A stretch of 64,000 bases of DNA from Dromiciops gliroides (lineage: Eukaryota > Chordata > Mammalia > Microbiotheria > Microbiotheriidae): NCBI RefSeq assembly GCF_019393635.1, contig NC_057862.1:264940441-265004440 (forward strand). Reading direction: 5' to 3'. This document shows, piece by piece, positions 47,635 through 58,976 of this stretch. Position numbers and translations under genes: made by a program. The notes beneath the pieces are model-generated. The model made no database searches and was not told the DNA's origin. It saw only the letters and a program-made list of their open reading frames with translations. The number at the start of each line of letters is the position of its first letter. Position 1 is the first letter of the stretch.

Positions 47635-47695
<61 letters not shown>

Positions 47696-47718
47696 TAGAT
47701 AGATAGATAGATAGATAG
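47635..47718 (+). repeat. (AG)n followed by (ATAG)n microsatellite
   Basis: About 28 AG units to 47,691, then seven ATAG units. It is the sequence complement of the TC run 0.75 kb to the left. Confidence 0.98.
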
Positions 47719-47719
47719 G

Positions 47720-48740
47720 AGATAGATGCAGAAATTGAAAAAGTCTGAAATAGGCATGCAGAGTTGCAAGGCAGAAAGATGGTGAGTAACAGAAATGGAA
47801 AAAAGCAAAAATACAGAGAAACAAATAAACAGAAGAAAGATACTGAAATAGAGAAATACATGGATGGAGGAAGTGAAAGGGGAGAATTAAAGAGATGGAA
47901 TTGGAAACAGCAAAAAAATACAGAGATGAAAAGACATGAAGATAAATGAAGTAAAGATACTAAAGCAGATATAGTGAGATAAGTAAAGACAGTGGGAGAT
48001 AATAATGACCTAGAGATTTAATTTAGTTCCCCCATTCTTGTCACCTTCAGTTCCTCACCCAGATCCCCAACCCCCCAACCTTCACTCAGTCTCCCACAAG
48101 AACAAAAGAAAGGGAACTTCCTGGTGTGGCCATGGCCCCTGGGGTTTTCCATCTCATTTTTAGCCCCGAGGGCACTGAGGCAGAGCCCCCACCACCCTTT
48201 TCCTGGGAGTAAAAATAACATTAATGACTGAATTTGGTGACTACCATTGTTCTAGGATCTGCCTCTCTCCAATTCCTACCCCTCTGTGACACAGACAGGT
48301 CTAGAGCTAGGGAACAAAGCTCCCATGAGGTGATCCAGAACAAACTAGCATGATACTGACCTTCTCAGCTCCATGGACCTCTGACCATCCTCTTTTCTTC
48401 AAAAAGAAGAGCTGATAATAAGGTAAGACTAGAAAGATTCAATATGTGAGGACCATTGGTAGAAGCTAGGGTCCCTAGGTTCATCCCTTTTGCTGTCTCT
48501 TAGAATGTTTTTTCTCAATCTCTCCTTGTTTTATGGAAGGGGAAGTCTTCAGGTGATGGAAGAGGAAATCAAGACCAAGTACAAGGCTCCCTACCTCTGT
48601 CTGCTATGGGTCTTGGGTGAAAAGACTATTCAAAGGAGGAGAGCAGTCACTCTAAGAGCCATGGACCCAGAGTGGAAGAGGGATAGCAAGAACATCTAGA
48701 AGCTGAGATCAGAAACCCAGGCTGAGATTTTCATGTTACA
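47720..48740 (+). other. Expected I-epsilon (germline transcript) region; no element proven
   Basis: A purine-rich left part and a more balanced sequence from 48,010. The I-epsilon promoter and exon should lie here, just upstream of S-epsilon, but I found no clean TTCnnnnGAA STAT6 site and could not place the exon. Nothing coding is recognised. Confidence 0.3.
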
Positions 48741-51185
48741 GAAAATACAGTCCTGGTCAGGTTAGTGAAAGACTAGAAGTGGGCTGGAGTATGCAGCACA
48801 AGGGAAGAAGGGAGGAAAGGAGGGAAAGAGGGAAGGGGAGAGAGAGATTTTAATCTAAGTGTCTAGAGCTCTCAGAATTAATAAATGTAACAAGTAATGT
48901 TACTGAGAGATAAGAAGACTAATCAGTCTTCTTAGATGGGATATGACAGACTCCTGTTACAGAGAAAGATATTCATCAGAAACTCATGGATGTTGTTGAG
49001 CTGACATTCTAATGTCTCTAGACCAGGAGCTAAGCCTAGGTCCAGTCTCAACCTAACCTATGGGCTTTTTCAGTATTGGTCTGTGTTATTCTCAAGCTGG
49101 GCTATAGTTTAAAAACTATTCCTGAAGTAAGCTAGAGCTGTTCCTGCTGAAAACTGGGCTGAAAAGAATTCTTATGATGGCCTGGGTGCTCTTTCTAGGC
49201 TGAGCTAGAAACTGTTCTTGAGCTAGGCTTATTTGGACAATGCTTCTGAAATGAATACAAGGGATGAGGGTAGAGAAAGGAAGTGCTTTGTGCCAAACTG
49301 AACTAGGCACTGATAGTGACATGGTCAAGAGGATATTCAGAGGTAGAGTGTGCAGTAGGTTGTTCCTGAGCTGTGTTGGGCTGGGAACGCTTCCTGTGGT
49401 ATACCTGAAGTGTTCATGAAGGCTGTTTCTGTGCTATGATAAAGTAGGATGTTCTTATGCTACATTAGAGGCTTCTGCTGAGTTGGGAATTGTTCCTTGC
49501 TGGACTTTTCCAGAACTAAGTTGGGAGGTGTTCCTTTGCTGTCTGGAAGCTCTATCTGTATTAGATACTAGGGGCAGACCTTTATTGGACTTGTCCAGCA
49601 GTCCTTGGCTAGACTAGAGCAGACTAGGTTGGAGACTGGCTAGGAAGTTGGTTCAGAACTAGTCTCCTAGCTATATCTATGACAAGCTATTACTGGGCTG
49701 ATCTATGAGTTGTTCCTGATACAGTCCTGGTCAGGTTAGTCAAAGACTAGAGGTGGGCTGGAGTATGCAGCACAAAGGAGGAAGGGAGAAAAGGAGGGAA
49801 AGAAGGAAGGGGAGAGAGAGATTTTAATGTGTGTCTAGAGCTCTCAGAATTAATAAATGTAACAAGTAATGTTACTGAGAGATAAGAGGACTGATTAGAT
49901 AAGGTATGACAGACTCCTGTTACAGAGCTAGATTTGATTTGTCCTGGGCTGGGCTGGGATACAAGCTGTTCCTAAACTCAACTAGCAGTAGTTTCTATGC
50001 TGGACTATTTCATTGTTCCTGGACTGGACTGTGGGATGTTTCTGTGCTGAGCTGTATTCATCTGGGTGCTACTCTAGGGGCTGGTCTATCCTGGGGGTTG
50101 TCACTGAGCTAGAACTGTTCTAATGCTGGGTTGGGATAGTCTAGGCTGGGCCTGTTCTTGAGCTGGACTGAGACCTATGCTTGATCTATCTTGAACATGC
50201 CCCTGGTTTGGGTTTTGATCTATTCCTGAACTGGATTGAAGTTTGGTCCTGAGTTGGGCTGGGTACTATTTCTGGTTAATCTAGTTGTTCTTAACCCCAG
50301 TTAATAGCTAGGAGCTATTCTTGAGCTATCCTGGAAACCTGGCCCTGGACCACAATAAAATGGTATGGTTCTTCTTCCTGAAATGAATTGGAGACATCCT
50401 TCTTCTGTCTAAGAGCTTCTTCTGGGATGATCCGGGGTAGGAACTGTTCTTATGCTGGGTTTGATTGGACTAGGTTAAAAATTATCCTGAGCTTAACTGA
50501 GAGACATTCTTGGGCTAGCTAGGCTGGACTGGGTGCTCCTTCTAAACTGGGTTTGGGGGCTGTTCCTGTGCTAATATGGCAATTGTCTCTGAGCTAAAAT
50601 GGATTGTACTGTGCTGGGCTAAGGGGTGGTCCTAACCTTGACTAGGAATTATTCCTGTTCTATGGCAATGATGGGATGAGAAGGAAGTTGTTCTTGGGTT
50701 GTACTTAAGGATATTCTTGGGGCCTGTGCCTGAGCTGGCCTGGGAGTTCATCCTATGCTTAACTGGTAGGTGTCCCTGATTCCTGAGATTTAACAGGACC
50801 ATCTTATGCTACAAGCTGATCTTATGCTTATGATCTTATGATCTTATTTGGTTAGAGTCTGTTCTTGTGCTTGTTGTTCTTGTGGGAAATGTTCCTGTGG
50901 TGGGCTGGGCTAGGATGGAAAATATTCTTGAGCTATACTTAAGTTGTTCCTGAGTTGATTTGGCCTGGGCTAAGCTGGGATACAAGCTGTTCCTAAACTC
51001 AACTAGCAGTAGTTTCTATGCTGGACTATTTCATTGTTCCTGGACTGGACTGTGGGATGTTTCTGTGCTGAGCTGTATTTATTTGGGGCTGGTCTATCTG
51101 GGGGTTGTCACTGAGCTAAGATGAGAGTTCTTCCTTGGATAAACTATGAGCTACAATTGTACTTGGCTCTCTGTTCAAGGCTGGC
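48740..51185 (+). repeat. S-epsilon switch region
   Basis: About 2.4 kb in which short words of the classical switch type recur in a loose ~40-80-bp rhythm: 'gagctgggctgg', 'ctgggctggg', 'tgttcctgagctg', 'ttcttgagctggactgagac'. The + strand is T/G-rich with G clusters. It lies 0.9-3.3 kb upstream of IGHE CH1, as expected for class-switch recombination to IgE. It has long internal duplications: 48,750-48,965 recurs at 49,721-49,927, and 49,945-50,110 recurs at 50,966-51,120. No genes lie in it. Confidence 0.88.
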
Positions 51186-51564
51186 ATCTGGGGGCTCTTG
51201 GGCAACAAAGCTGAAGCAGGGACCAAGGTAGAATGTGAGGAGAGAAAAATCTAGTCTACAAGGACAGAGTTGGAGAAGGAAGGGAGATAAAAATCCAAGT
51301 TGGAATGATTGTGGTGGGCATGAAAAGAGATGGAATGATGATTAGGGTAAGGAACAAGGCCAGAAGTATGGCTTGGGTTGATATGTTTGCAACCCGAGGA
51401 TTAAAGTATCAAGAAAAGAGAAAAAGGTTGCTCTAGGAATTAGGAAGAAGAGGGAAGAAGGAGAAATCAAAGCCAAATCTAACCCTAATTCCAACCCTGA
51501 AAACATGCTGCCTATATTCTTATCTGTGGAGTTGTGAGGCATAAGACTTAGAAGTTCCTTGGGT

Positions 51565-51723
51565 GGGGCAGCTAGGTGGCACAGTGGATAGAGCACTAGC
51601 CCTGGATTCAGGAGGACCTGAGTTCAAATCCAGCCTCAGGCACTTGACATGTGCTAGCTGTGTGACCCTGGGCAAGTCACTTAACCCCAATTGCCTCACC
51701 AAAAAAAAAGAAGAAGAAGAAGA
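51565..51723 (+). repeat. Marsupial tRNA-type SINE
   Basis: Head 'ggggcagctaggtggcacag', A tail then AAG repeats. Perfect 15-bp target duplication agaagttccttgggt at 51,550-51,564 and 51,724-51,738. It lies between S-epsilon and CH1. Confidence 0.95.
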
Positions 51724-52077
51724 AGAAGTTCCTTGGGTATGGGGGCCAGGGAATTAGTATGAAAAATAGAAAGAGGGTGATTAAGCCCCATCTAAAATTT
51801 CAACCTGCGTTGGGGAGTAGTAGAGTAAACAGACTCAGTTCCTTTTGTTCCTCTCCTGTCCCAACCCAAACACACTCAACATTCCTGTAAGGGCTCCACA
51901 GACCCAGGCAAGAGGTTGAATCAGTGGATATCATAGCCTAAAATGTTATGTAAGGACAGTGGGAGAAGGAGGAAGTCAGAGTCAGGTATAACACCTGGCT
52001 TTGAGGTGAAAGGGACATCAGAAATTAGCCAAGTGACTGGTACAGTGACCATGTCTGGATTCCTCTCTTACCCTCAG

Positions 52078-52377
52078 CCACCAGCACAGCTCCATCTGTC
52101 TTCCCTTTGATTTCCTGCTGTGATCCCAACTCTGAAGGCATAGGTTTCCTGGGCTGCCTTGTGTCTGGCTATTTCCCTGAGCCAGTGACTGTGAGCTGGA
52201 GCCCTGAAGTTCTGGATGAGATGATCACAACTTTTCCAGCTGCCTATGATTCCACATCTGGGCTCTATACCACTACCAGCCAACTTACCATCTCAGACTT
52301 CAGTTCCCAGGAATTCACCTGCAGCGTGGACCACTTACCTACTAGCACCAAAATCAAAAAACCTGTATCTCTCCAAG
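52078..52377 (+). CDS. IGHE: IGHE CH1 exon
   Basis: 100-residue C1-set domain: [20 protein letters not shown], canonical Cys in [12 protein letters not shown] and FTCSVDHLPTSTK, and Trp in VTVSWSPEV. The adjacent CysCys near the start provides light-chain bonding and possibly a second intra-domain bond, as in human epsilon CH1. Acceptor ccctcag (ends 52,077); donor ccaag|gtgaga at 52,378. It resembles IGHG CH1 strongly in the 'YFPEPVTV' and 'SGLYT' segments. Confidence 0.95.
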
Positions 52378-52489
52378 GTGAGAAAGGGGCCAGGGGTGAT
52401 GACAGGAGATGCTTTCATCAGAGATAAGGAAGAACTTCTTGACAATGATGAGATGAACCTCTGAAAAGCAAGAGTGAAAGATATTGTAG

Positions 52490-52636
52490 GGGCGGCTGGG
52501 TGGCGCAGTAGATAAAGCACCGGCCCTGAATTCAGGAGTACCTGAGTTCAAATCTGGCCTCAGACACTTAACACTTACTAGCTGTGTGACCCTGGGCAAG
52601 TCACTTAACCCCAATTGCCTCACCAAAAAAAAAAAA
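52490..52636 (+). repeat. Marsupial tRNA-type SINE in the IGHE CH1-CH2 intron
   Basis: Head 'gggcggctgggtggcgcagt', A tail, and a perfect 13-bp target duplication aaagatattgtag (52,477-52,489 and 52,637-52,649). It accounts for about a third of this intron. Confidence 0.95.
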
Positions 52637-52817
52637 AAAGATATTGTAGCCTCCTTCTTTGGAGATTTTTAAGAATAGACCTTCCTATCAATATGGGATA
52701 GGAGGAGGATGAGAGGGAATTACTTCTTTGTCTCCTCTATATATCCTATTTATTCCCTTTCCCCCAACAGCCCTCTTAGTTTCAGCCTCCTTCAAATGGT
52801 TTGTTTTCTACTTTTAG

Positions 52818-53147
52818 CCTGTGGCCCTGTGACAATCATCCCACCCACAGTGAAGCTCTTCCATTCATCCTGTGACCCACGAGGGGATGCTCATTCCACC
52901 ATCCAGCTTCTCTGCCTTGTCTCTGGCTTCTCCCCAGCCAATATCCAAGTGACTTGGCTAGTGGACGGACAAGAAGCTGAGAGCCTGTTCCCCTACACAA
53001 CCAGGCCCAAGCGGAAAGGGGGACTAACCTTTTCTCTACAAAGTGAACTCAACATCACACAGGGCCAGTGGATGTCATCTAAGACCTACACCTGCCATGT
53101 CACACACAATGGCAGCATCTATGAAGACAGTGCCCAGAAGTGTTCAG
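52818..53147 (+). CDS. IGHE: IGHE CH2 exon
   Basis: 110-residue domain replacing a hinge: ACGPVTIIPPTVKLFHSSCD at the start, LLCLVSGFSPANIQVTWL with canonical Cys and Trp, and YTCHVTHNGSIYEDSAQKCS at the end. The first and last Cys (ACGP, SSCD, QKCS) match the human C-epsilon-2 pattern of inter-heavy-chain bonds. Sequons NIT and NGS may be glycosylated. Acceptor cttttag (ends 52,817); donor ttcag|gtaaca at 53,148. The CH2-CH3 intron that follows opens with about 140 bases of CA-rich 'cacacag' text. Confidence 0.95.
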
Positions 53148-53538
53148 GTAACAGCCACACAGTTGCACAGTCACACAGAGAAATATGGTCACAAACAACT
53201 CAGTTACACACAGAGACACATACATATAGTCATTTAGACAAAATCATAAACACACAATCACAGATACAGGCATAGAGACATACCTAGTAGGCATAATTTA
53301 GGTTTATAGGTTTGGGAGAAGGCTTCATAAGACCAAGGATGTGGAGGCTAGACGCATAAAGCAGTTGGAAGTTGGTATGGGAAATAGGCCCAATACATTA
53401 GGAGTGCACAAACTCTGTAATCTCACCTGCCCTGGTTGGACATAAGCATGGGACTACAAACAAGCAGGAGAGCCTACTGGGGACAGCAGGGTGGAATAAA
53501 ATGATCCATTCACTAATCATTCAATCTACTCCCTACAG

Positions 53539-53859
53539 ACACTGACCCACGGGGCATCAGTGCCTACCTCATTCCACCTAGTCCCTTTGACCTCTATGTC
53601 AGCAAAGCACCCGTGCTCACATGCCTGATAGTGGACCTGGCCAGTGGAGAGAATGTGAAGGTTTCTTGGTCCCGAGAAAGTGGGGGTATCGTCAATCCAA
53701 GCTCACCAGTGATGAAGGAAAACTATAATGGCACTGTCACAGTCACCTCAACCTTGCCTGTCCAAACAGATGACTGGGTAGAAGGTGAAACCTATACCTG
53801 TCGTTTGGAACACCCTGACTTGCCCGTCCCCCTCCTCAGGACAATCTCCAAGGCTCCAG
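53539..53859 (+). CDS. IGHE: IGHE CH3 exon
   Basis: 107-residue domain that carries the Fc-epsilon-RI site. It starts DTDPRGISAYLIPPSPFDLY (human DSNPRGVSAY), with canonical Cys in VLTCLIVDLA and YTCRLEHPDLP. The sequon NGT in ENYNGTVTVTSTLP aligns with human Asn394, the conserved glycan needed for folding. Arg334 (DPRG) and Pro426 (HPDLP) equivalents that touch the receptor are present. Acceptor ccctacag (ends 53,538); donor ctccag|gtaagg at 53,860. Confidence 0.95.
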
Positions 53860-53899
53860 GTAAGGAGGGCACAATCAGCAACAGCTGCAGTATTTATTA

Positions 53900-54105
53900 G
53901 CCCTGCTATGAACTAGGCAGTGCACTGAGCACTGGGGATACAAAGAAAAACAAAAACATGATCCCTGTCATCAAGGAGCTAACATTCTACTAAGAAAAAT
54001 AACATGCAAGCAACTACATACATCTAATAGATAGACAGTATAAATGGAAGACACTAACAGTAGGAGGGATGAAGAAAGACCAAGAGAGAGGGAGGGAGGG
54101 AGGGA

Positions 54106-54179
<74 letters not shown>

Positions 54180-54590
54180 AACTGAGTCTTGAAGGAAGCC
54201 AGGAAGTGGAGATGAGAAGTCAGAGCATTCCAGACATAAGGGATAGACAGTGAAAAGGCATAAAGTTGGGAGATATTGAGTGCTGTGTGTGAGGAATAAC
54301 AAAAAGGCTACTATATTTGGATTGAAGAATACAAGGGGGTAAAGTATAAGAATACTGGAAAGTTAAAAAGGGCCAGATTGTGAAGGGCATTAAAAGCCAA
54401 AGGGAGGATTTTATATTTGACCCCAGAGGTAATAAGGAACCATTGAATTTCACTGAAGGAGGTGGGGTGAGAGATGACGTGGTCAGACCTGTGCTCCAGG
54501 AATAATCACTTTGGCAGTTTAGTGGAGAATGGACTGAATCAGGGAGATCAATCAGAAAGTTGTTAATGTAGTTCAGGTATGAAGTAAGGA
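53900..54590 (+). repeat. Ancient mammalian interspersed repeat with an (AG)n insert
   Basis: Text such as 'cactggggatacaaagaaaa', 'gaactgagtcttgaaggaag', 'cagagcattccagacataag' and 'gggccagattgtgaagggca' follows a repeat consensus common in mammalian genomes, old and LINE-like. I am not sure of its family name. The (AG)n run at 54,108-54,175 lies within it. It occupies most of the CH3-CH4 intron. Confidence 0.5.
54108..54175 (+). repeat. (AG)n microsatellite
   Basis: About 32 AG units with a GGGA-rich left edge, in the IGHE CH3-CH4 intron. Confidence 0.98.
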
Positions 54591-54958
54591 GGGCCTATAC
54601 CGACATGGTGACTGTGCAAATGGAATGGAATTAATATTATTAATTATTAAACTTATTTAAGTTTTCAGTAGAAATGATAAGACTCTCTGGTCATCCTTTA
54701 TCCATTCAAGTTCCTTCCCCTACCACAAACAACCATGGGTAAGAGAAAGTAATAGAAGAGACATATGACATTATGAAGGACATAAAAGCCTTGGGAGTCA
54801 GGATAGACAGGGTTTGGAATGAAGGGCTCTCTTTCCCAATAAGTCTCTGAGAATCTGAAGGAGATGGGGAGGATCAAAGGGCTGGGAGGAATGATCTCAA
54901 AAAGACCCATAATCTAAGTCTGATCTTCATCTACATGGTCTCTTCTGGTCCCCCACAG

Positions 54959-55293
54959 GCAAACGCATTGCCCCTGAGGTATACGTGTTCCCTCCACCCC
55001 AAGAGGAAAAAGGAAACACTGTCTCCCTCACCTGCCTTGTTCGGAACTTCTTCCCTTCCGAGATCACTGTCCAATGGCTGTGTGATAACAAGGATGACCA
55101 CAGCGGACATCATACTACCACCAGGCCCCACAAAGACCACGGACCTGACCCTTCCTTCTTCCTCTATAGCAGAATGATTATCAACAAGTCTTACTGGCAG
55201 GGAGGCCATACCTGTACTTGCCGTGTGGTGCATGAAGCCCTACCTGGCTCCCACACCCTCAACAAAAGTCTTCATTATTCAGCTGGTAACTGA
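54959..55293 (+). CDS. IGHE: IGHE CH4 exon with secretory terminus
   Basis: 111-residue domain: GKRIAPEVYVFPPPQEEKGN, canonical Cys in SLTCLVRNFFPSE and in the second Cys of HTCTCRVVHEALP, ending HYSAGN and TGA (55,291-55,293). Two further Cys (WLCDNK and the first Cys of HTCTC) are unusual. A His-rich loop (HSGHHTTTRPHKDHG) lies between strands. NKS occurs twice (NKSYW, NKSLH). Acceptor ccccacag (ends 54,958). The donor for the membrane form is g|gtaact from 55,286, inside the Gly codon before the last Asn. Confidence 0.95.
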
Positions 55294-55414
55294 CTACCCT
55301 GACCCAGACCTTTACCCTTTCTAACCTCTTTCCCCACCTCCTCATGTATGGGCATTCTGGGCCCCTGAAGGAGGATACATCTGTCTGGTTTCTAAATACC
55401 CCCGCAGTTGACCC

Positions 55415-55420
55415 AATAAA
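55415..55420 (+). promoter_or_regulatory. IGHE: Secretory IGHE poly(A) signal
   Basis: AATAAA 122 bases after the CH4 stop, followed by a GT-rich stretch ('tgtatatgtctatgtccaca'). This is the canonical position for the secreted epsilon mRNA. Confidence 0.88.
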
Positions 55421-55949
55421 TGTATATGTCTATGTCCACATCAGAGCCAAGGACTGACCTGTTCTTGGGGAGTGGAGAGAAGGGTAATGGGAACAGTGGA
55501 TTTCTCTGGTATAGGGTGGGAAGGAATTGTTTTCTCCTCTGAGAGCTCTCAGGGGCTTGGCCTGATTTATATGATTTTGTGAATAGCCTTTCCAGGAAGT
55601 TATAGAGGTGATACCCACACTGGAAGAATGGTTGAACTATAGAGAGATCTCTGAAAGGGCTCTATTCTTCCAGAGCCCAAGCTTCTGGGATTCTAAGATT
55701 CTAGGATTCTAGCTCTGATATTCTTATGTCAGAAACACCGAGGGGTCAGCAAGAGCAAAGAGAGTCTAAGTGTGGCTTATGTCTTAATTAACCCACTGAT
55801 CACTCTCCCCCTCAGGACTGATATACCCAGAAAATTTGGTAAACTGGGGGAAATTGACTCCATTAGTAGAGGTGATCTAAGGCCTAGGAAGTAGATATGG
55901 CTTATAGGTCCTCCTTTCAAGAGACATTGAGACAGGGCTTGTGTTACTA

Positions 55950-56870
55950 AGAGAATACACACACACACGACTATTCACACAGGTACACTCACAGACATTC
56001 ACTCACATTCACACATGGATACAGATGTATTCTAGACTCACACATAAATACCTCCTATTCTATGCAACTTTAAGGTTTGCTAAGCAATTTCCTCACAAAC
56101 AGCCCTGTGAGGTAGGTAGTATAAGCTTTATTATCACCATTGGCAGATTAAGAAACAGGCTCAAGGAGGTTGGGACTCATAGTTTTGAAACCACACATCT
56201 TCTAAACTAGCTGGATCTGCTGGCTGGGTGAGCTAGTAGGGCAGGTTGCTATTAGGATATTTATAAAACCTCTATCAACACTTTAAATGCTAGCTATCAT
56301 CGTTATTGTTATTAATAAAAACTTACTAATAATGTCTCATTCACATAAACACATTGGGAACCCCCAAAGTTGGACATAAAACAATATCCCTGATCAAACC
56401 AGCTTGAGATACACAAACTCTTTTCCTGTCCCCTGAAATAAAAGATCTCTAAGAAGATCATGGGCTTCTGATGGCTATAGACAGACAACTCAGAAATACC
56501 AACACATACATCAAAGAAATATTAATTCATTCACACAAACAAAACACACTAGTAGCAGCACATACAAATCACATACTCACATAATCCCAAACTGTACACA
56601 TAATCCTATTAATCATATGCACACAATCATACACATTTGCACAATTATATTTGTACATATATGTATATCACTATTAACATACACATCTAAAGACATATTC
56701 ATACACAGTCATACAAATAAAATAACATGCATTCTGAAACATGTATAAATAATTATACACATTTACAATCTTTCTCAGACATTTTTACCCTCAAATAAAT
56801 CATTAACACAGGCATTCATTCACATGGTTCTACTCACACTAACACATACATTTGTGAACATACATCTTCA
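55950..56870 (+). repeat. CA-rich degenerate repeat tract in the CH4-M1 intron
   Basis: Imperfect 'cacactcacagacattcact', 'cacacatggatac' and 'cacacaatcatacacattt' units, interrupted around 56,040-56,470 by an old SINE-like piece (56,060-56,200) and other sequence. It parallels the tract in the IGHG CH3-M1 intron. Confidence 0.7.
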
Positions 56871-56879
56871 CATCTTCTC

Positions 56880-58080
56880 TGCCTCCTCTTTATCCTCATT
56901 TTCATCCATGAGATCAATGGGCATGATTCCATCCCATCTCCCTACCCCCTTTCCAATAAGGCTGATGCCAGGGCCTAAAAAGACACTCAGAATTGACACA
57001 GGCCAACCTGAAGTAGCCAGTTCCATTATAAGATTTGTCTCTCACCACTATCCAGAGCATCTTGAAATTCTTGTGGTAATAATAACTTCATGGTACATAC
57101 AAAAATCTACTTTTCTTAACACAATACACCCTCTTCCAAATGTCAAAATGAATTGTATATTGCCTTCACCCAGCAGACAGTAGAAGAAAAGGAATCCTTG
57201 ATGCATAGCCTGCGTTTGGGCCTTAGAGTCTGTCCACTGACCCTGAAGCCTGAGAGAGAAAAAAATTAGATTTCCTTGTTATCAGTCCTGGACAGCCTCT
57301 GCTGTGAGAAAAATAGGGAAGGAATAGACCTGGGCCTACCCTAGGGAGCTTACAGTCTGAGAAAGACAGAGGTAGACACAGTCCCTTCCCTCTGAAAGAT
57401 TACCATCCGGATAAGGAAAAATAAGACAGAATCACAAACAGAATGATTAATAAACACTACAGAACAATACATATGCTTCCAACTCTAAATCCTATAGGAA
57501 CTCAGAGATGGAAGGCTTCTTAGATGAGGAAAACTTGAACATTTATTTAGCAAATATATAATGAGTACCTACCATGGGCACTCACTGGCACCTGAAGGTG
57601 CAAGTGCATTGGCACCTGAAGGACTGGTAGTTTAGTGATGTTAGAGAAGGGAGGGCATTCCAGGTAGGGAAAGTAGAATGATCAAAGGCACTGGAGATCC
57701 TTCATTCCCTGCCTTCACCTCCACAAACATAAACCCAGTCCTGGAGGAATTACCAGAGGAATATGGAAGCAGGAATCAATATATGTAGAAGATTGGGAAA
57801 AGAGAGTACAGAGGAGGGCAACCAAAATGTGAGGGAACTGCAAACACTGTAATAGCAAGTAACTTGAAAGAAATGGAGAGGTTTAGAATGGGAAAAGAAA
57901 GACCTAAGACATAGTTCTTGTCAGTTCTGATTCTTCTTTGTCCCCTACTCCCAAATATAAGCTTTCTGAAGGTAGGACCCTGGGAATTTTAGTCTTTCTC
58001 TAAGTCCCTCACAGAGGATATTAACACAGGATGTGGAACACGAAGACTAAGAATGGTTATATTTTTTAATTGATTGGTAT
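56880..58080 (+). other. CH4-M1 intron, remainder
   Basis: No coding content. 57,540-57,690 ('aatgagtacctaccatgggc', 'gagggcattccaggtaggga') looks like a relic of the same ancient repeat as at 53,900. Confidence 0.4.
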
Positions 58081-58084
58081 ACCT

Positions 58085-58310
58085 TAGAAAAGTGGTTTCC
58101 AACTTTTTGAAATATGAGGATTCCTTTTTAATGTTAAAAAGTCAATGACTCCCCCATTCATATGAAAGTGGTTTCTTTCACAATGCATCTTTTGTTGTCA
58201 CAAAATAAATATGAAAAGAATAATTCTTGGCTCACATTCACAGACCCTTTATAAAAACTCTATAGCCCTTCACACATCTGAAGCCCACATTTCAGGGACC
58301 TCTGGAACAT
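58085..58310 (+). mobile_element. Possible hAT-type DNA transposon relic
   Basis: 'gtggtttccaactttttgaa' at the left, and 'cacagaccctttataaaaac' with 'catttcagggacctctgg' at the right, resemble short hAT (Charlie-like) copies. The ends are too diverged to define. Confidence 0.35.
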
Positions 58311-58845
58311 AGATCCTTAGCACTGGAATGTCCCTTAGTCCTGGAAGGGACTGATATAGTTCACCTGCCTCATTGTAAAGCTGAAAGAACTGAGAATCAG
58401 ATAAGGAAAGCAATGTGTCCATTGTGACACACTAAAAGTGTGTTTAGTCAGCATTATTAACATTTTTACATTGCTATCTTAAGTCTAGACAATCAACAAA
58501 ACAACAAATCAAGCCCTAATTTGTAGCATTTGCAGTAGATGTTCACGTGGTAGTTCACATGGTAGCTGGCCTCCAACGCAGTCCTGTAGGTCCAAACTGT
58601 GACTTCCCCAGACCAGTGGCCATGACTTCTCTCATCTTCCCAAAAGTAAGGTTTATGTGAGACTAGACACACAGAACTTCTAAGCACTTCTTGACAGACA
58701 GACTGACACCCTAAGGTCAGAGAAAGGGCTGATAACTGGGGCCGAGTAGCATCTTTGTTCAGGGAAGAGAAAGATAAGCAAGATAAAGAGGAGCGGAGAG
58801 GGAAGAAAAAGGGAAGATGAATTGATGAACCTCTTTCTCCTGCAG

Positions 58846-58976
58846 ATGTGGGTCATGAGGACACATGCACAGAAATAGAGAGTGAGGAATTGGATGGACT
58901 TTGGACAACCATCTATGTTTTCATCGTCCTCTTCCTTCTCAGCGTCTGCTATAGTGCCACAGTCACACTGTTCAAG
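58846..58976 (+). CDS. IGHE: IGHE M1 membrane exon
   Basis: Spliced from the CH4 internal donor, it reads [20 protein letters not shown], then the transmembrane [20 protein letters not shown] and TLFK. The acidic extracellular part has one Cys for inter-chain bonding. The transmembrane half is nearly the same as IGHG M1. Acceptor tctcctgcag (ends 58,845); donor ttcaag|gtcaga at 58,977. No sign of the long membrane-proximal extension (the CemX form) known in primates. Confidence 0.95.

Noticed and set aside
47546-47861. Minus-strand ORFs rich in SLSLSL
   Set aside because: Antisense of (AG)n and (ATAG)n.
48390-48420. Possible STAT6 site 'ttcaaaaagaa' upstream of S-epsilon
   Set aside because: The spacing between TTC and GAA is five, not the three or four bases of STAT sites.
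51520-51757. ORFs with 'LTSCVTLGKSLNPNC' and 'QLGLSDLPRVTQL' on either strand
   Set aside because: These phrases recur at every tRNA-type SINE in the window and are translations of the SINE.
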